Shown: one piece after another, positions 15,457 through 25,100 of the stretch | Layout: every line of letters starts with the position of its first letter | How positions within the stretch are numbered: the first letter of the stretch is position 1 | From: Lachnospiraceae bacterium UBA1759 | Lineage (GTDB): Bacteria > Bacillota > Clostridia > Lachnospirales > Lachnospiraceae | Assembly (NCBI GenBank): GCA_002315555.1 | Contig: DCHF01000053.1 | Span: 1 to 52,363 of the forward strand | Reading direction: 5' to 3' | DNA length: 52,363 nucleotides | Translations under genes and position numbers: made by a program | Notes under the pieces: generated by a model | What the model was told of the DNA's origin: nothing | What the model saw: the letters and a program-made list of their open reading frames with translations, nothing else | Databases searched by the model: none

Positions 15457-17529
15457 TCATTCCTTGTCTTCTGCAGCCTTCTTCGCAACTTCCTTCTCCT
15501 GGATGTCACGCGGAGCCTGCTCGTAGTGATCGAAGTTGACTTCGAAATCACCGATACCGCCGGTCATGGAACGAAGAACGGTGCAGTAGCCGAAAAGTTC
15601 CATTTCCGGAACTTCAGCTTCAACAACGGTCTTGCCGCCGGATACCGGATTCATGCCGAGTACGCGGCCGCGGCGCTTGTTCAGGTCACCCATAACATCA
15701 CCGGTGAAATCACTCGGAACGGTTACCTTTAAGTTCATGATGGGCTCCATCAGAACCGGATTTGCCTTCATGAAGCCATCCTTGAATGCAAGATGTGCAG
15801 CCATCTTGAATGCAGCTTCCGAGGAGTCGACCGGATGATAAGAACCATCGTACAGGACAGCCTTAACGCCAACTACCGGGTAGCCTGCCAGAGGACCTGC
15901 TACAACTGCTTCTGCCAGACCCTTTTCAACTGCCGGGAAGAAGTTACGCGGAACGGAACCGCCAACGACCTGCTCCTCGAAGATGTACGGAGTCTCGGAA
16001 TCGCCGGAGTTGGAGAAACGCATACGAACATCGCCGTACTGGCCATGGCCGCCGGACTGCTTCTTATGCTTACCCTGAACATCGGAGCTCTTGGTGATGG
16101 TCTCTCTGAATGCAACTCTGGGCTGCTCCAGCTTGATCTCAACTTTGTAACGGGTCTGCAGTTTGCTCTTAACAACTTCCAGTGCCTGATCGCCGATCGC
16201 GTACAGAAGCATCTGGCTGTTTGCGGAGTCATTGACGACCTTCAGCGTGATATCTTCTGCGCAGAGCTTGGTCAGTGCGGAAGAAACCTTATCGTCTTCA
16301 CCCTTGTTCGGAACAACGTAACGCATATAGGTGTAGGGCTTGGTGTAGTTCGGGATCGGATAAGTGATCGGGGTGCCCTTGGTGTACATGGTATCGCCGG
16401 TCTTAACGTCATCGAGCTTAGCGAGTGCGCCGAGGTCGCCTGCGTGAAGTTCCGGAACCTCGATGGTCTTGTTGCCCTGAAGCAGGTACAGCTTGCCGAC
16501 CTTTTCAGCGTTTGAAGTACGTGCATTGATCAACTGGTCATCGGTCTTTAAAACACCGGACTTGACCTTGATCATGGAGTACTTGCCGAGGAACGGGTCA
16601 ACCATGGTCTTCCATACAACCAGTGAGGTGGGCTTGGATTCGTCATAGTTTGCATTATACTCTTCACCGTCTTCGGTAGTAGCGGTACAAACGCTGGGCT
16701 GCTGTACATAAGACAGGCAGTCGTTCAGGAGCTTGCGGATACCGTGAGCGGTCAGGCCGTTGCCCATGTATACGGGAACAAGTTCACAGGACTGAACGTT
16801 TTCCTTCAGAGCGGCACGGATCTCTTCTTCGGTGAAAACATCGCCGTCAAAGAAACGATCCATGAATTCTTCACTGGTCTCAGCAACGGCTTCCATCAGG
16901 GAGTCGCGGCAGCTTTCATATTCTGCCTTGCAGGCTTCCGGAATGTCGATCTGCTGACGCTTGCCGGCTTCCTTGAATTCGTAAGCTACTTCACGGACTG
17001 CATCACAGTAACCGGTCAGTTTTGCGCCGGTGTAGATCGGGGTTACGACAGGGGCAACCTTCTGGCCGAACTTATCCTTAAGGTCAGCGATAACGTCTTC
17101 AAACTTGGTCTCAGCCTGATCCATGCCGGTAACGAAGATCATTCTTGCGATGCCTTCCTTTTCGCACATATCCCATGCCTTGACTGCACCGGTCTGTACG
17201 CCGGCCTTTGCATTGACAACGATAACAGCGGTGTTTGCTGCGGAAACGCCCTGCTCAGCTTCGCCGACAAAGTCGAAGTAACCGGGGGTGTCGATCATGT
17301 TGATCTTCTTGCCTTCCCATTCGAGCGGGAGTACGGTTGCGCTTAAAGAGAATCCTCTCTTCTGCTCTTCTTTATCAAAGTCACTGATCGTATTTCCTGC
17401 GGCGATGGTGCCCATACGGGAAACCAGGCCGTTTAAGTATGCCATACCTTCAAGAAGGGTGGTCTTACCGCTGCTGCCATGACCTAAGAGTACGACGTTT
17501 CTGATGTCCTCTGTCTTATAAACGTTCAT
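15457..17529 (-). CDS. EF-G-like translational GTPase with altered G4 motif
   Basis: The 690-residue protein has the full EF-G domain order: GTP-binding domain, domain II, and domains III-V (GGHGQYGDVRMRF near residue 510; the C-terminal EF-G fold begins near 600). The P-loop GHGSSGKTT is at 16-24 and DTPG at 80-83. The guanine-specificity motif, normally NKxD, reads TGMD (134-137), and I checked this against the DNA. It belongs to the second, EF-G-like (FusA2) family often found in Clostridia beside the housekeeping EF-G, not to the main factor. Its role is unsettled; ribosome rescue, recycling or an alternative translocase have been considered for such paralogues. It is a single-gene unit with its own promoter and terminator. 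Confidence 0.85.
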   Translation of the reverse strand: MNVYKTEDIRNVVLLGHGSSGKTTLLEGMAYLNGLVSRMGTIAAGNTISDFDKEEQKRGFSLSATVLPLEWEGKKINMIDTPGYFDFVGEAEQGVSAANTAVIVVNAKAGVQTGAVKAWDMCEKEGIARMIFVTGMDQAETKFEDVIADLKDKFGQKVAPVVTPIYTGAKLTGYCDAVREVAYEFKEAGKRQQIDIPEACKAEYESCRDSLMEAVAETSEEFMDRFFDGDVFTEEEIRAALKENVQSCELVPVYMGNGLTAHGIRKLLNDCLSYVQQPSVCTATTEDGEEYNANYDESKPTSLVVWKTMVDPFLGKYSMIKVKSGVLKTDDQLINARTSNAEKVGKLYLLQGNKTIEVPELHAGDLGALAKLDDVKTGDTMYTKGTPITYPIPNYTKPYTYMRYVVPNKGEDDKVSSALTKLCAEDITLKVVNDSANSQMLLYAIGDQALEVVKSKLQTRYKVEIKLEQPRVAFRETITKSSDVQGKHKKQSGGHGQYGDVRMRFSNSGDSETPYIFEEQVVGGSVPRNFFPAVEKGLAEAVVAGPLAGYPVVGVKAVLYDGSYHPVDSSEAAFKMAAHLAFKDGFMKANPVLMEPIMNLKVTVPSDFTGDVMGDLNKRRGRVLGMNPVSGGKTVVEAEVPEMELFGYCTVLRSMTGGIGDFEVNFDHYEQAPRDIQEKEVAKKAAEDKE

Positions 17530-17598
17530 ATCGTGTGTTCCTCACTTTCGTTACTATCGGTTTTCACAACGTCCGAAAACCTGCAAATTATTAGTACT

Positions 17599-17627
17599 AC
17601 CATACCACATTCACGTCGTAAATTCAA
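17599..17627 (-). promoter_or_regulatory. Promoter of EF-G-like gene
   Basis: On the minus strand TTGAAT (17627-17622), a 17-bp spacer and TATGGT (17604-17599), about 70 bp before the start codon. A small palindrome, GCCGA-ATA-TCGGC (17678-17690), lies 50 bp upstream. I see nothing else in the 300 bp between 17530 and 17830 apart from the aldolase terminator. Confidence 0.6.
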
Positions 17628-17777
17628 TAAAAATTGCCGAATAATTTAATCAATTAGCCTGTAACATTATGCTTTTTGCCGAATATCGGCCGTATTTTCG
17701 ATAAAACCGCCTTTTGTTTATGGATTATTCCCAATTTCCGTCGTATTTTTCAGTGCATATTTCCCAAAGGAGTGTCA

Positions 17778-17807
17778 CAAAAAAGCCGCCCCGCATGCGG
17801 GACGGCT
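17778..17807 (-). terminator. Terminator of the tkt-fba operon
   Basis: A GC-rich hairpin (AGCCG-type arms around CCGCATGCGG, 17784-17807, with one mismatch pair) is followed on the minus strand by TTTTTTG, 24 bp after the aldolase stop. Confidence 0.85.
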
Positions 17808-17830
17808 GTTCACTTTATTTATCTTGCCGA

Positions 17831-18694
17831 TCAAGCCTTATCAACAGAACCGAACAGGATCATCTTTTCTTTGACCTTGTCCTTGATTGCCTGGGTGCCC
17901 GGAGCCAGAAGCTTTCTCGGGTCAAAGCCCTTGCCCTGAAGATCCTTGCCTGCTTCAACGTACTCACGGGTAGCAGCTGCGAATACAAGCTGGCACTCGG
18001 TGTTAACATTGATTTTGGAAACGCCCAGAGAAATAGCACGGGTGATCTGCTCGTCCGGAATACCGGTACCGCCGTGCAGAACGAGCGGCATAGCGCCTAC
18101 AGCATCGCTGATGTTGGAAAGAACATCGAACTGTAAACCTGCCCAGTTTGCCGGATATACACCGTGGATGTTGCCGATACCTGCAGCCAGGAAATCGATG
18201 CCGAGGTCTGCAACGCTCTTGCACTCTGCCGGATCTGCGCACTCGCCCATACCTATAACGCCGTCTTCTTCACCGCCGATGGAGCCGACTTCTGCTTCGA
18301 TGGACATGCCCAGCTCGTGAGCCTTAGCTACGAGTTCCTTGGTCTTCTCAACGTTCTCTTCGAACGGAAGATGAGAACCATCGAACATGATGCTGGTGAA
18401 GCCTGCATCGATGCACTTATAGCAATCATCATAGGTGCCGTGGTCCAGATGTAAAGCAACCGGAACGGTGATGCCGAGGCACTCGTCCATAGCCTTGACC
18501 ATAGCTGCAACGGTCTTGTAGCCGGTCATGTACTTACCTGCACCTGCGGATACGCCGAGGATGACCGGTGAGTTCAGTTCCTGAGCGGTCTGCAGAACAG
18601 CCTTGGTCCACTCGAGGTTATTGATGTTGAACTGGCCGACTGCATAGTGGCCTGCTTTTGCCTTCTGAAGCATTTCAGTAGCGCTAACTAACAT
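17831..18694 (-). CDS. fba: Class II fructose-1,6-bisphosphate aldolase
   Basis: This zinc-dependent aldolase splits or forms fructose-1,6-bisphosphate in glycolysis and gluconeogenesis. 287 residues, the usual Gram-positive FbaA length. Zinc-ligand and catalytic motifs include LHLDHGTYDDC near residue 80, SIMFDGSHLPFEEN near 105, EAEVGSIGGEED near 133, and LHGGTGIPDEQI near 207 with the phosphate-binding glycine loop. Start ATG 18694 follows AGGAGGATAAACAA. It lies 24 bp after the transketolase gene, in the same operon, linking the pentose phosphate and glycolytic arms. Confidence 0.96.
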   Translation of the reverse strand: MLVSATEMLQKAKAGHYAVGQFNINNLEWTKAVLQTAQELNSPVILGVSAGAGKYMTGYKTVAAMVKAMDECLGITVPVALHLDHGTYDDCYKCIDAGFTSIMFDGSHLPFEENVEKTKELVAKAHELGMSIEAEVGSIGGEEDGVIGMGECADPAECKSVADLGIDFLAAGIGNIHGVYPANWAGLQFDVLSNISDAVGAMPLVLHGGTGIPDEQITRAISLGVSKINVNTECQLVFAAATREYVEAGKDLQGKGFDPRKLLAPGTQAIKDKVKEKMILFGSVDKA

Positions 18695-18718
18695 TTGTTT
18701 ATCCTCCTGATAAATTGA

Positions 18719-20707
18719 TTAGAATAATTCTTTTACCGTATTCACGACATTTTCAACCGTAAAGCCGAAATGCGGGAACAGCTTGGAATACGGAGCGGAA
18801 GCACCGAATGAGTTCATGGAGATGACCTTACCGTCCAGGCCGGTGTAACGTTCCCAGCCGTAGCCGATCAGGGCTTCCACAGCAACGCGCTTGCGGATGC
18901 TCTTCGGAAGTACCGTCTCCTTGTATTCTTCATCCTGTTCTTCAAATATATCCACGCACGGCATAGAAACTACGCGTACGTCAATACCATCTTTTGCGAG
19001 CTCAGCCTTGGCATCGACAGCGAGGCTGACTTCGGAACCGGAAGCGATGATGATGGCATCCGGAGTTTCCTTAACGGAATCCTGCAGAACGTAACCGCCC
19101 TTTAATGCTTCCTTGGAAGAGCCTGCCAGCTGCGGAAGGTTCTGACGGGTCAGAGCCAGCGCGGTCGGGGTCTTCCTGGAGGTCAGTGCGCTGTACCATG
19201 CAGCGTTGGTCTCCATCGCGTCTGCCGGACGGAACAGATGGAAGTTCGGCATTGCGCGGAACATTGCAGCCTGCTCGATGGGCTCGTGAGTCGGGCCGTC
19301 TTCGCCTACGCCGATGGAATCATGCGTGAAGACATACGTTAACGGCAGTCCCATAAGGGAGGACAGGCGGGCCATCGGCTTCGTATAATCAGAGAATACG
19401 AAGAAGGTGGAAACATACGGGATCACGCCGCCGTGCAGTGCAAGACCGTTGCCGATCGCAGCCATTGCAAGCTCGCGGATACCGAAGTGCAGGTTTCTGC
19501 CCAGATAGTTTTCAGCGGAGAAATCACCGGCATCCTTCATGTTGGTCTTCGTGGACGGAGCGAGGTCCGCTGCGCCGCCGAACAGATTCGGAAGGACTGC
19601 GTTAGCACGGTTGATGCTGACATTGGAAAGGTTTCTGGTTGCTTCTGCCTTGTCCGGAATTGCCCAGAACTCTTCGGTGTCCAGCTTCGCGCCGATGTTC
19701 TCACGATCATTGTACTCAGCCCACTTCGCAGCCATTTCCGGATACTTCTCGCAGTAATCCGCGAACAGTGCGTTCCATTCGTTCTCTGCGGTCTGAAGGC
19801 CTGCAACGATCTCCTTGTAATTTGCGTATACTTCATCCGGAACATAGAACGGCTCCTGAGACGGCCACTCTAAGAATTCCTTCATCTCAGCGATGTTGTC
19901 TTCACCAAGAGGTTCGCCGTGAGCGGCAGCCTTGCCCTGCTTCTTCGGGCAGCCGTAACCGATCTCGGTATGGATGGTGATGAAGGACGGACGGGTCGTA
20001 TCGGCCTTAGCGGCTTCGATCGCAGCGCCGATGGCCTCAAGGTCATTGCCGTCCATAACTTCCAGCGTCTGGAAACCGAACGCTTCCATGCGCTTCTGTA
20101 CATCCTCACGGAATGCGATGTCCGTATTGCCTTCAATGGTGATACGGTTGGAATCGTAAAGGATGATCAGCTTGCTCAGGCCGAGGGTTCCTGCCAGAGA
20201 GAAGGCTTCCGAAGAGATACCTTCCATCATGCAGCCGTCGCCGCCGAGCGCAAAGGTGTAATGATCAACGACCGGATAACCTTCCTTATTGAATTCAGCG
20301 GCAAGATGAGCTTCCGCCATTGCCATACCGACTGCCATGCCCATACCTGCGCCGAGCGGGCCGGTCGTAGCTTCAACACCGACGGTGTGACCGTATTCCG
20401 GATGACCCGGAGTCAGGGACCCGAACTGTCTGAAGTTCTTCAGTTCGTCGATGGAAAGATCACCGTATCCAAACAGATGGAAGAGGGAATAAAGGAGCAT
20501 AGAGCCGTGACCACCGGATAAAACAAAACGGTCTCGGTTTACCCACTGCGGATCCTTCGGATTATGCTTCATATGGTGTGCCCACAGTTCGTAAGCTGCG
20601 GAAGCACTGCCGAGCGGGAGACCGGGGTGGCCGGACTTCGCCTTCTGGATCGCGTCTGCCGAAAGCACACGGATCGCGTTTACCGACATTTCTTCAATAT
20701 TCTTCAT
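18719..20707 (-). CDS. tkt: Transketolase
   Basis: This thiamine-diphosphate enzyme of the non-oxidative pentose phosphate pathway transfers two-carbon units between sugar phosphates. 662 residues, full length. Visible are the N-terminal KSGHPGLPLGSA, the ThDP motif GGDGCMMEGISSEA near 155, the transketolase signature DSIGVGEDGPTHEPIEQ near 465 and the C-terminal nucleotide-like domain. Start ATG 20707 follows AAAGGAGAG. It is the first gene of tkt-fba; its promoter region carries a perfect 11-bp inverted repeat (20743-20781). Confidence 0.97.
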   Translation of the reverse strand: MKNIEEMSVNAIRVLSADAIQKAKSGHPGLPLGSASAAYELWAHHMKHNPKDPQWVNRDRFVLSGGHGSMLLYSLFHLFGYGDLSIDELKNFRQFGSLTPGHPEYGHTVGVEATTGPLGAGMGMAVGMAMAEAHLAAEFNKEGYPVVDHYTFALGGDGCMMEGISSEAFSLAGTLGLSKLIILYDSNRITIEGNTDIAFREDVQKRMEAFGFQTLEVMDGNDLEAIGAAIEAAKADTTRPSFITIHTEIGYGCPKKQGKAAAHGEPLGEDNIAEMKEFLEWPSQEPFYVPDEVYANYKEIVAGLQTAENEWNALFADYCEKYPEMAAKWAEYNDRENIGAKLDTEEFWAIPDKAEATRNLSNVSINRANAVLPNLFGGAADLAPSTKTNMKDAGDFSAENYLGRNLHFGIRELAMAAIGNGLALHGGVIPYVSTFFVFSDYTKPMARLSSLMGLPLTYVFTHDSIGVGEDGPTHEPIEQAAMFRAMPNFHLFRPADAMETNAAWYSALTSRKTPTALALTRQNLPQLAGSSKEALKGGYVLQDSVKETPDAIIIASGSEVSLAVDAKAELAKDGIDVRVVSMPCVDIFEEQDEEYKETVLPKSIRKRVAVEALIGYGWERYTGLDGKVISMNSFGASAPYSKLFPHFGFTVENVVNTVKELF

Positions 20708-20735
20708 ATTGACTCTCCTTTAGTAAAACTATGAA

Positions 20736-20764
20736 TTTATACTAACAGAAAAATTCTGCGTAAA
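20736..20764 (-). promoter_or_regulatory. Probable promoter of tkt-fba
   Basis: On the minus strand TTTACG (20764-20759), a 17-bp spacer and TATAAA (20741-20736). The -35 is weak, and it is bracketed by the arms of an inverted repeat, so a regulator may act here. Confidence 0.5.
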
Positions 20765-20781
20765 CAAGCATTTTTCTGTTA
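20743..20781. repeat. Perfect 11-bp inverted repeat around the tkt promoter
   Basis: TAACAGAAAAA (20743-20753) and TTTTTCTGTTA (20771-20781) are separated by 17 bp. One arm abuts the -10; the other lies upstream of the -35 and includes the stop codon of the DUF5711 gene. The stem is AT-rich with no U-tract after it, so an operator is likelier than a terminator. Confidence 0.55.
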
Positions 20782-22092
20782 CTTCAATGTAATTCTTTCG
20801 ATGACGGTCCCATTGTTCACGAGCAGGCTCTTTTTCCCCGTGAAGCAGACATCGACGGGGACGGAAACCAGCGCGCCCGCATATCTTCTCCGTCCGGAGA
20901 AATTGTAATACCACAGGTTTTCGTCGTTCATCAAAAGGACGTTCCGGCCGTTCGTGCGGATACAGTCGTAGTTTTCCGGAACGGAAAAACTGCTGTAGAC
21001 CGCGCCCTTTTTATCGCAGACGGTCATCAGGTTGCCTTCCGCGGTCTCGGTCACCATGAAGAAGTAGCCGTTCGAGATCAGGACGGAACGCACGGGATCC
21101 GTAAACGGAATGATGACCGGCTCGGCCGCTCCGTTCAGGTTATCATAAGAAAGGAAGGCCGCTTCGTTATCGCCGATGGCCACGAAATTGTTGTCATCGA
21201 AGAAGTCGCCGTCCACGAGCAGTGTGTTGGTGTCGTAAAAATTCTCCCAGGATGCGGCGATGTAGTTCGCATCCGAGCGGCCGTGCTCGAAATCGTAAAG
21301 GACCAGACGGCTCTCGCCGATGCCGTTTGCGGTGGAATAATAGGAGACCAGAAGCTTCTGTCCGTCCGGAGAGACGGAGATGTCCATCGGATAGCCGGAA
21401 GCATCGAGGACGGTCTTGACCTCGACCGCAAGACGCGAGCCAAAACGGTCAAAGTAGGAAATATACGCGGCATCGTTGGATTCCGTGAACACGGCGATGA
21501 CGCCGGACGCGGAGATGTCCAGACCGCGGACGCGGCGGGAGACCTTGACGGTGCTGATGATGCCGGATTTATCGCCGATGTACACCTGATAACCGCCGTT
21601 ATCACAGACCGCGTAGTAGTCCCCTTCGATGGCGACGACCGGCGTCTGGAAGCTGACGGTCTCCGAAGAAAGGATCGCGTCCCCCTCCATGTAGCTGATG
21701 GTATCGCTTCCGATGACCAGCGTTCCGTTCCCGAAATTCAGGAGCTTTGCGCGGTTTAAAGAACCCATGCGGGTCTCACTGTCCACCGAATAGGTCGTAT
21801 AGGTATAATTCTTCATATAGAAGACCGCCGCTGCCGTAAACACAAGCACAAAGGTCACGGCGATCAGAAGACCGCGCCATTTATCACGGCGGAGGTCCCG
21901 TTCCATCCGGAGATAGGCGGCATCCTGCATGGCCTTGGTAACTCTCCGCGTCTCTCTCCTGAGCCGTCTTCTCAGCTCTTCACGTGAAAACTCCCGTTCT
22001 TCTTCCGGTGTTCTTTCATCACTGAGCTCTTCATTTTCAAACTCATCGTTGTCAAATCCGTCATTGCCGGATCCGTTGTTTTCTCTGTCCAC
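20779..22092 (-). CDS. DUF5711-family membrane-anchored beta-propeller-like protein
   Basis: The 437-residue protein has a highly charged cytoplasmic N-terminus (acidic to residue 35, then Arg-rich to 70), one membrane segment near residues 73-92 (LLIAVTFVLVFTAAAVFYM), and an extracytoplasmic region of about 340 residues with repeated blades such as DISVSPDGQKLLVSYYS, typical of a propeller. This is the DUF5711 architecture common in Lachnospiraceae; function unknown. It starts 33 bp after the GH2 gene and is probably its operon partner. The start codon is ATG 22092. Confidence 0.75.
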   Translation of the reverse strand: MDRENNGSGNDGFDNDEFENEELSDERTPEEEREFSREELRRRLRRETRRVTKAMQDAAYLRMERDLRRDKWRGLLIAVTFVLVFTAAAVFYMKNYTYTTYSVDSETRMGSLNRAKLLNFGNGTLVIGSDTISYMEGDAILSSETVSFQTPVVAIEGDYYAVCDNGGYQVYIGDKSGIISTVKVSRRVRGLDISASGVIAVFTESNDAAYISYFDRFGSRLAVEVKTVLDASGYPMDISVSPDGQKLLVSYYSTANGIGESRLVLYDFEHGRSDANYIAASWENFYDTNTLLVDGDFFDDNNFVAIGDNEAAFLSYDNLNGAAEPVIIPFTDPVRSVLISNGYFFMVTETAEGNLMTVCDKKGAVYSSFSVPENYDCIRTNGRNVLLMNDENLWYYNFSGRRRYAGALVSVPVDVCFTGKKSLLVNNGTVIERITLK

Positions 22093-22125
22093 TTCATGCC
22101 TCCTTTCTCCATGGTCTTTTGATGC

Positions 22126-24945
22126 TTACCGCTGCTTCACGATCCGCTTCAATTCCTCCGCACGCATTTCCTGCGACGGCGAGAAATCAAAGGATTCCAG
22201 ATAACGGTAGATGCTTGTAAGAAGTGCGCGCACTTCCGGATATTTCATGTTTTCCTTGAGTCCCATACTGGAAAGCAGCACATTGCCGCCCATGCAGCGA
22301 AATTCCACGAGCTGCGCCAGCGGGCGGAGCTTCCGGGCGTCGTCGAGCTCGGCGACGATCGTCTTCATGCGGCGCGGAAGCACGACCGCGCGGGCGGAAG
22401 CCATCGTCCACCAGGGCTTGTCCGTACCGGTCCCGGTCGGAAAATCCTCAAACAGCGGATGCGTTGCATCGATGTACTGTCCCATCGTCCCGGAGGATCC
22501 CGGATAACACACACTGTTGAAAATGTTCGATGTGTACTGCGTTTTTACCGAGCCCGGCAGGAACTCTTCCGTCGCGGGCGGCGTAAAGAACACCGTTCCG
22601 CCGTTCTGAAGCGTGTCCACCGCGTTCTGATCCAGCACATCCGTCTCGTAGACCTGCTCGGGGCAGATCGGGATCGAATACGGATACACATAGACCCGGT
22701 AACTGTTTTCAATGCGGCCGAACTTTACCAGAAGGTCCAGCGCTACCGCTTTATTCTCCGTAAGATCCGCAAAGTCGAGCGGGATCTCGATCTTTCCGGC
22801 CAGCGTCACGGTTCCCTGCGGATACCGTTTTTCCTTTAATGCAAACCGGAGATCCACATTCTCTCCCTTCAAACGGACCGATACCGGCTCGCGCAGTTCA
22901 CCGCGGCCGTAGTTCGCAATGACGATCTTCGTCGTCAGAGTCTCCCCGTATTCATAGGTAAAGCGGGGAAGAAGGGCCATCGGCAGGGTGTCGCGGAAGA
23001 CCGCGGCAATGGTCTTCGGGTCCGATTCCGGGAAACGTTTGGTCTGCAGATGCGAATTCATCATGCCGACCGGTGCATTTCCGCGACCGGGGTAATCCTG
23101 AAGTCCGAAAAGGATCAGGCCGGAAAGCTCCTTGGTTCGAAGCGCGGCTTCCACCTCGGTGCGGTAGTTTTCCGCGGCACTCTTTCCTGTGCTCTCCATA
23201 TAGCGGAGCCAGTTTGTCAGAAGTCCGTTCGCTTCGATCTCCTCTACCGTGAGACGGAGGTTTTCCGGCTCCAGAAAGCCGGTAAAGAGATCAAGCTCAT
23301 TCGGATCCGGCAGCATTTCAAACTGACCGTTTTCAAATCCGATGACCGGTTTTTTACAGACCGCAAGAAGCTCGGACAGTGCCTCGTGATAGTCCGTTTC
23401 CGAGTTCGGATAGTCCGCGTTGATAAAGCCCTCCGGGTGCTCGGCGTCCGTGATGGGAAGCGCGCCCTTCAGAGGCATGTTTTTGTAAGACGCGACGGAA
23501 ATGAAATCGCTCTCGATGTCCGGATCTCCTCCGGGGAGCGATGCGTTCATGCCGCTGTTATACAAACGGGTCGGGTCCATTTTGCGGGCAGTCTCCATCA
23601 GCTCGCGTGCAAACGCGAGGGTCTCCTCGTCGTAGACCAGGTCCTCGCCGAAGGCCAGCATGACAAAGGACGGATGGTTGCCGTAGCATTTCAGGATCTC
23701 CGTCAGCTCGCGGCGGTAATAATCGCGGGCCGTCTCTGTGCCGAACTGGGCACAGGTGCCTTTCTCCCCTTCCGGTCCGTTTTCGACCCTGCCGACGGAA
23801 AGCTCCGGCAGGATCATGATACCGGCTTCATCCGCCGCGGTAAATGCCGCTTCCGGCGGACAATGGGACTTGAACCGTACCAGGTTCACGCCGCATTTTT
23901 TATACAGTGCAAAGATGCGGTTCCAGGAAACGGCATCGGCCGGGGCGTAGGACGTCTCGGGATGGGATGCGCAGTTCGTTTCACCGCGTAAAAACATTTT
24001 CCGTTTGTTAAGCAGCACACGGCCGTTCATGTTGTACGTAAAGTCGCGAAGGCCGAAGCGCACCCGTTTTTCGATGCCATCCAGCGTGACGGTGAACTCG
24101 GACAGATTGCCCTCGTACTCGTCCCATACCGGTGCATCCGGACGGATCGGCAGCCCCTTCACCATAAATGCGGAGTATGTCCCCTTGATGGCAACGGTGC
24201 TCTCGTATTCGCGGGTCAAAACCGGCGATGACAGCTTGATGCTCACACTTCCGGGATTCAGCGCGGAGATCTCCAGGAACACGGAAAGCGCGCCGTTTTC
24301 ACGCCGTACCGTGATGCCGGACACAAAGCTGTCCCGCTCCTCACGGAGACGGACATACCCGACAAAACCGTTCCAGTTGGTCTGGGTGTCATCGGATGCC
24401 ATATTGGAGGACAGGATACTTTCCCGCGGAAGGTCCGGATAACTGTTGTCCGAAACAAGCTTCACTTCGTGCGTGCCGTTCATAAGGCCGGTCACTTCGA
24501 ACACGTGCGGGGTCGCCAGCGTAGGCTCGGTGAAATGCGGGACCGGAACACCATCGATGTAAAGCTCCAGCGTCCGCGCGCGCTCCACCTCCAGGAACAT
24601 GCGTCTTCCGGGCCGCTCCTTTACCGTTACGGTCTTCGACACGGCCACACTGCCCTCGTATGTATATTTTCTTGTATACCTTGTGCGGATGATGTGTTCT
24701 TCCTTCACGACCGGTCGTTCGTGAAAAAGAAGACCCTCTTCATCCAGCAGTCGATCCAGCGGATTTCTGGTCGGGTCCGAATCCGAACTCTTCAGAAGAT
24801 CCCGGTCCGGATCCAGCGTGTCGCGGTGTCCGATGTTGTTTTCATCGAGCGTTCCGGGGAGCTTCATGATAAACTCCCGTCCGTCTCCCGCGGAGACGGA
24901 CCACGCACCGGCCAGGCTGATCACTGCAAGCGGGCTAAGTATCAT
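22126..24945 (-). CDS. Glycoside hydrolase family 2-type protein with altered acid/base site
   Basis: The 939-residue protein begins with a GH2 sugar-binding domain (SLAGAWSVSAGDGREF, KLPGTLDENNIG), an immunoglobulin-like domain near 230-330, a TIM barrel near 340-630 and a C-terminal glutamine-amidotransferase-like fold (about 760-920). No signal peptide: the N-terminus is the binding domain itself, so it is probably intracellular and acts on imported oligosaccharides. The segment that usually reads GNE reads MLAFGEDLVYD, so the acid/base Glu appears as Asp or has shifted; the nucleophile-region motif FENGQFE near 545 is kept. The start ATG is 13 nt after GGAG, and a three-codon mini-ORF ends over it (TGATG). 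Beta-galactosidase, glucuronidase or mannosidase activity cannot be decided. Confidence 0.75.
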   Translation of the reverse strand: MILSPLAVISLAGAWSVSAGDGREFIMKLPGTLDENNIGHRDTLDPDRDLLKSSDSDPTRNPLDRLLDEEGLLFHERPVVKEEHIIRTRYTRKYTYEGSVAVSKTVTVKERPGRRMFLEVERARTLELYIDGVPVPHFTEPTLATPHVFEVTGLMNGTHEVKLVSDNSYPDLPRESILSSNMASDDTQTNWNGFVGYVRLREERDSFVSGITVRRENGALSVFLEISALNPGSVSIKLSSPVLTREYESTVAIKGTYSAFMVKGLPIRPDAPVWDEYEGNLSEFTVTLDGIEKRVRFGLRDFTYNMNGRVLLNKRKMFLRGETNCASHPETSYAPADAVSWNRIFALYKKCGVNLVRFKSHCPPEAAFTAADEAGIMILPELSVGRVENGPEGEKGTCAQFGTETARDYYRRELTEILKCYGNHPSFVMLAFGEDLVYDEETLAFARELMETARKMDPTRLYNSGMNASLPGGDPDIESDFISVASYKNMPLKGALPITDAEHPEGFINADYPNSETDYHEALSELLAVCKKPVIGFENGQFEMLPDPNELDLFTGFLEPENLRLTVEEIEANGLLTNWLRYMESTGKSAAENYRTEVEAALRTKELSGLILFGLQDYPGRGNAPVGMMNSHLQTKRFPESDPKTIAAVFRDTLPMALLPRFTYEYGETLTTKIVIANYGRGELREPVSVRLKGENVDLRFALKEKRYPQGTVTLAGKIEIPLDFADLTENKAVALDLLVKFGRIENSYRVYVYPYSIPICPEQVYETDVLDQNAVDTLQNGGTVFFTPPATEEFLPGSVKTQYTSNIFNSVCYPGSSGTMGQYIDATHPLFEDFPTGTGTDKPWWTMASARAVVLPRRMKTIVAELDDARKLRPLAQLVEFRCMGGNVLLSSMGLKENMKYPEVRALLTSIYRYLESFDFSPSQEMRAEELKRIVKQR

Positions 24946-25100
24946 CAGTCAGTCATATCTCCTTATCGGTGCGGTTTGCCCTTTGTCCGGACATACCACG
25001 CCATAATAATACAGATACAATGATACCATTTTCTGTCGTCGATTTCAACAAAAAATACCGCCCCGGAAACGGAAAGGCGATTATTCGGAAACCTCCGATA

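Noticed and set aside
24946..25100. Clear promoter for the GH2 gene
   Set aside because: TATTAT-like boxes exist on the minus strand (around 24998-25006), but I found no acceptable -35 at 16-18 bp, so none is listed.
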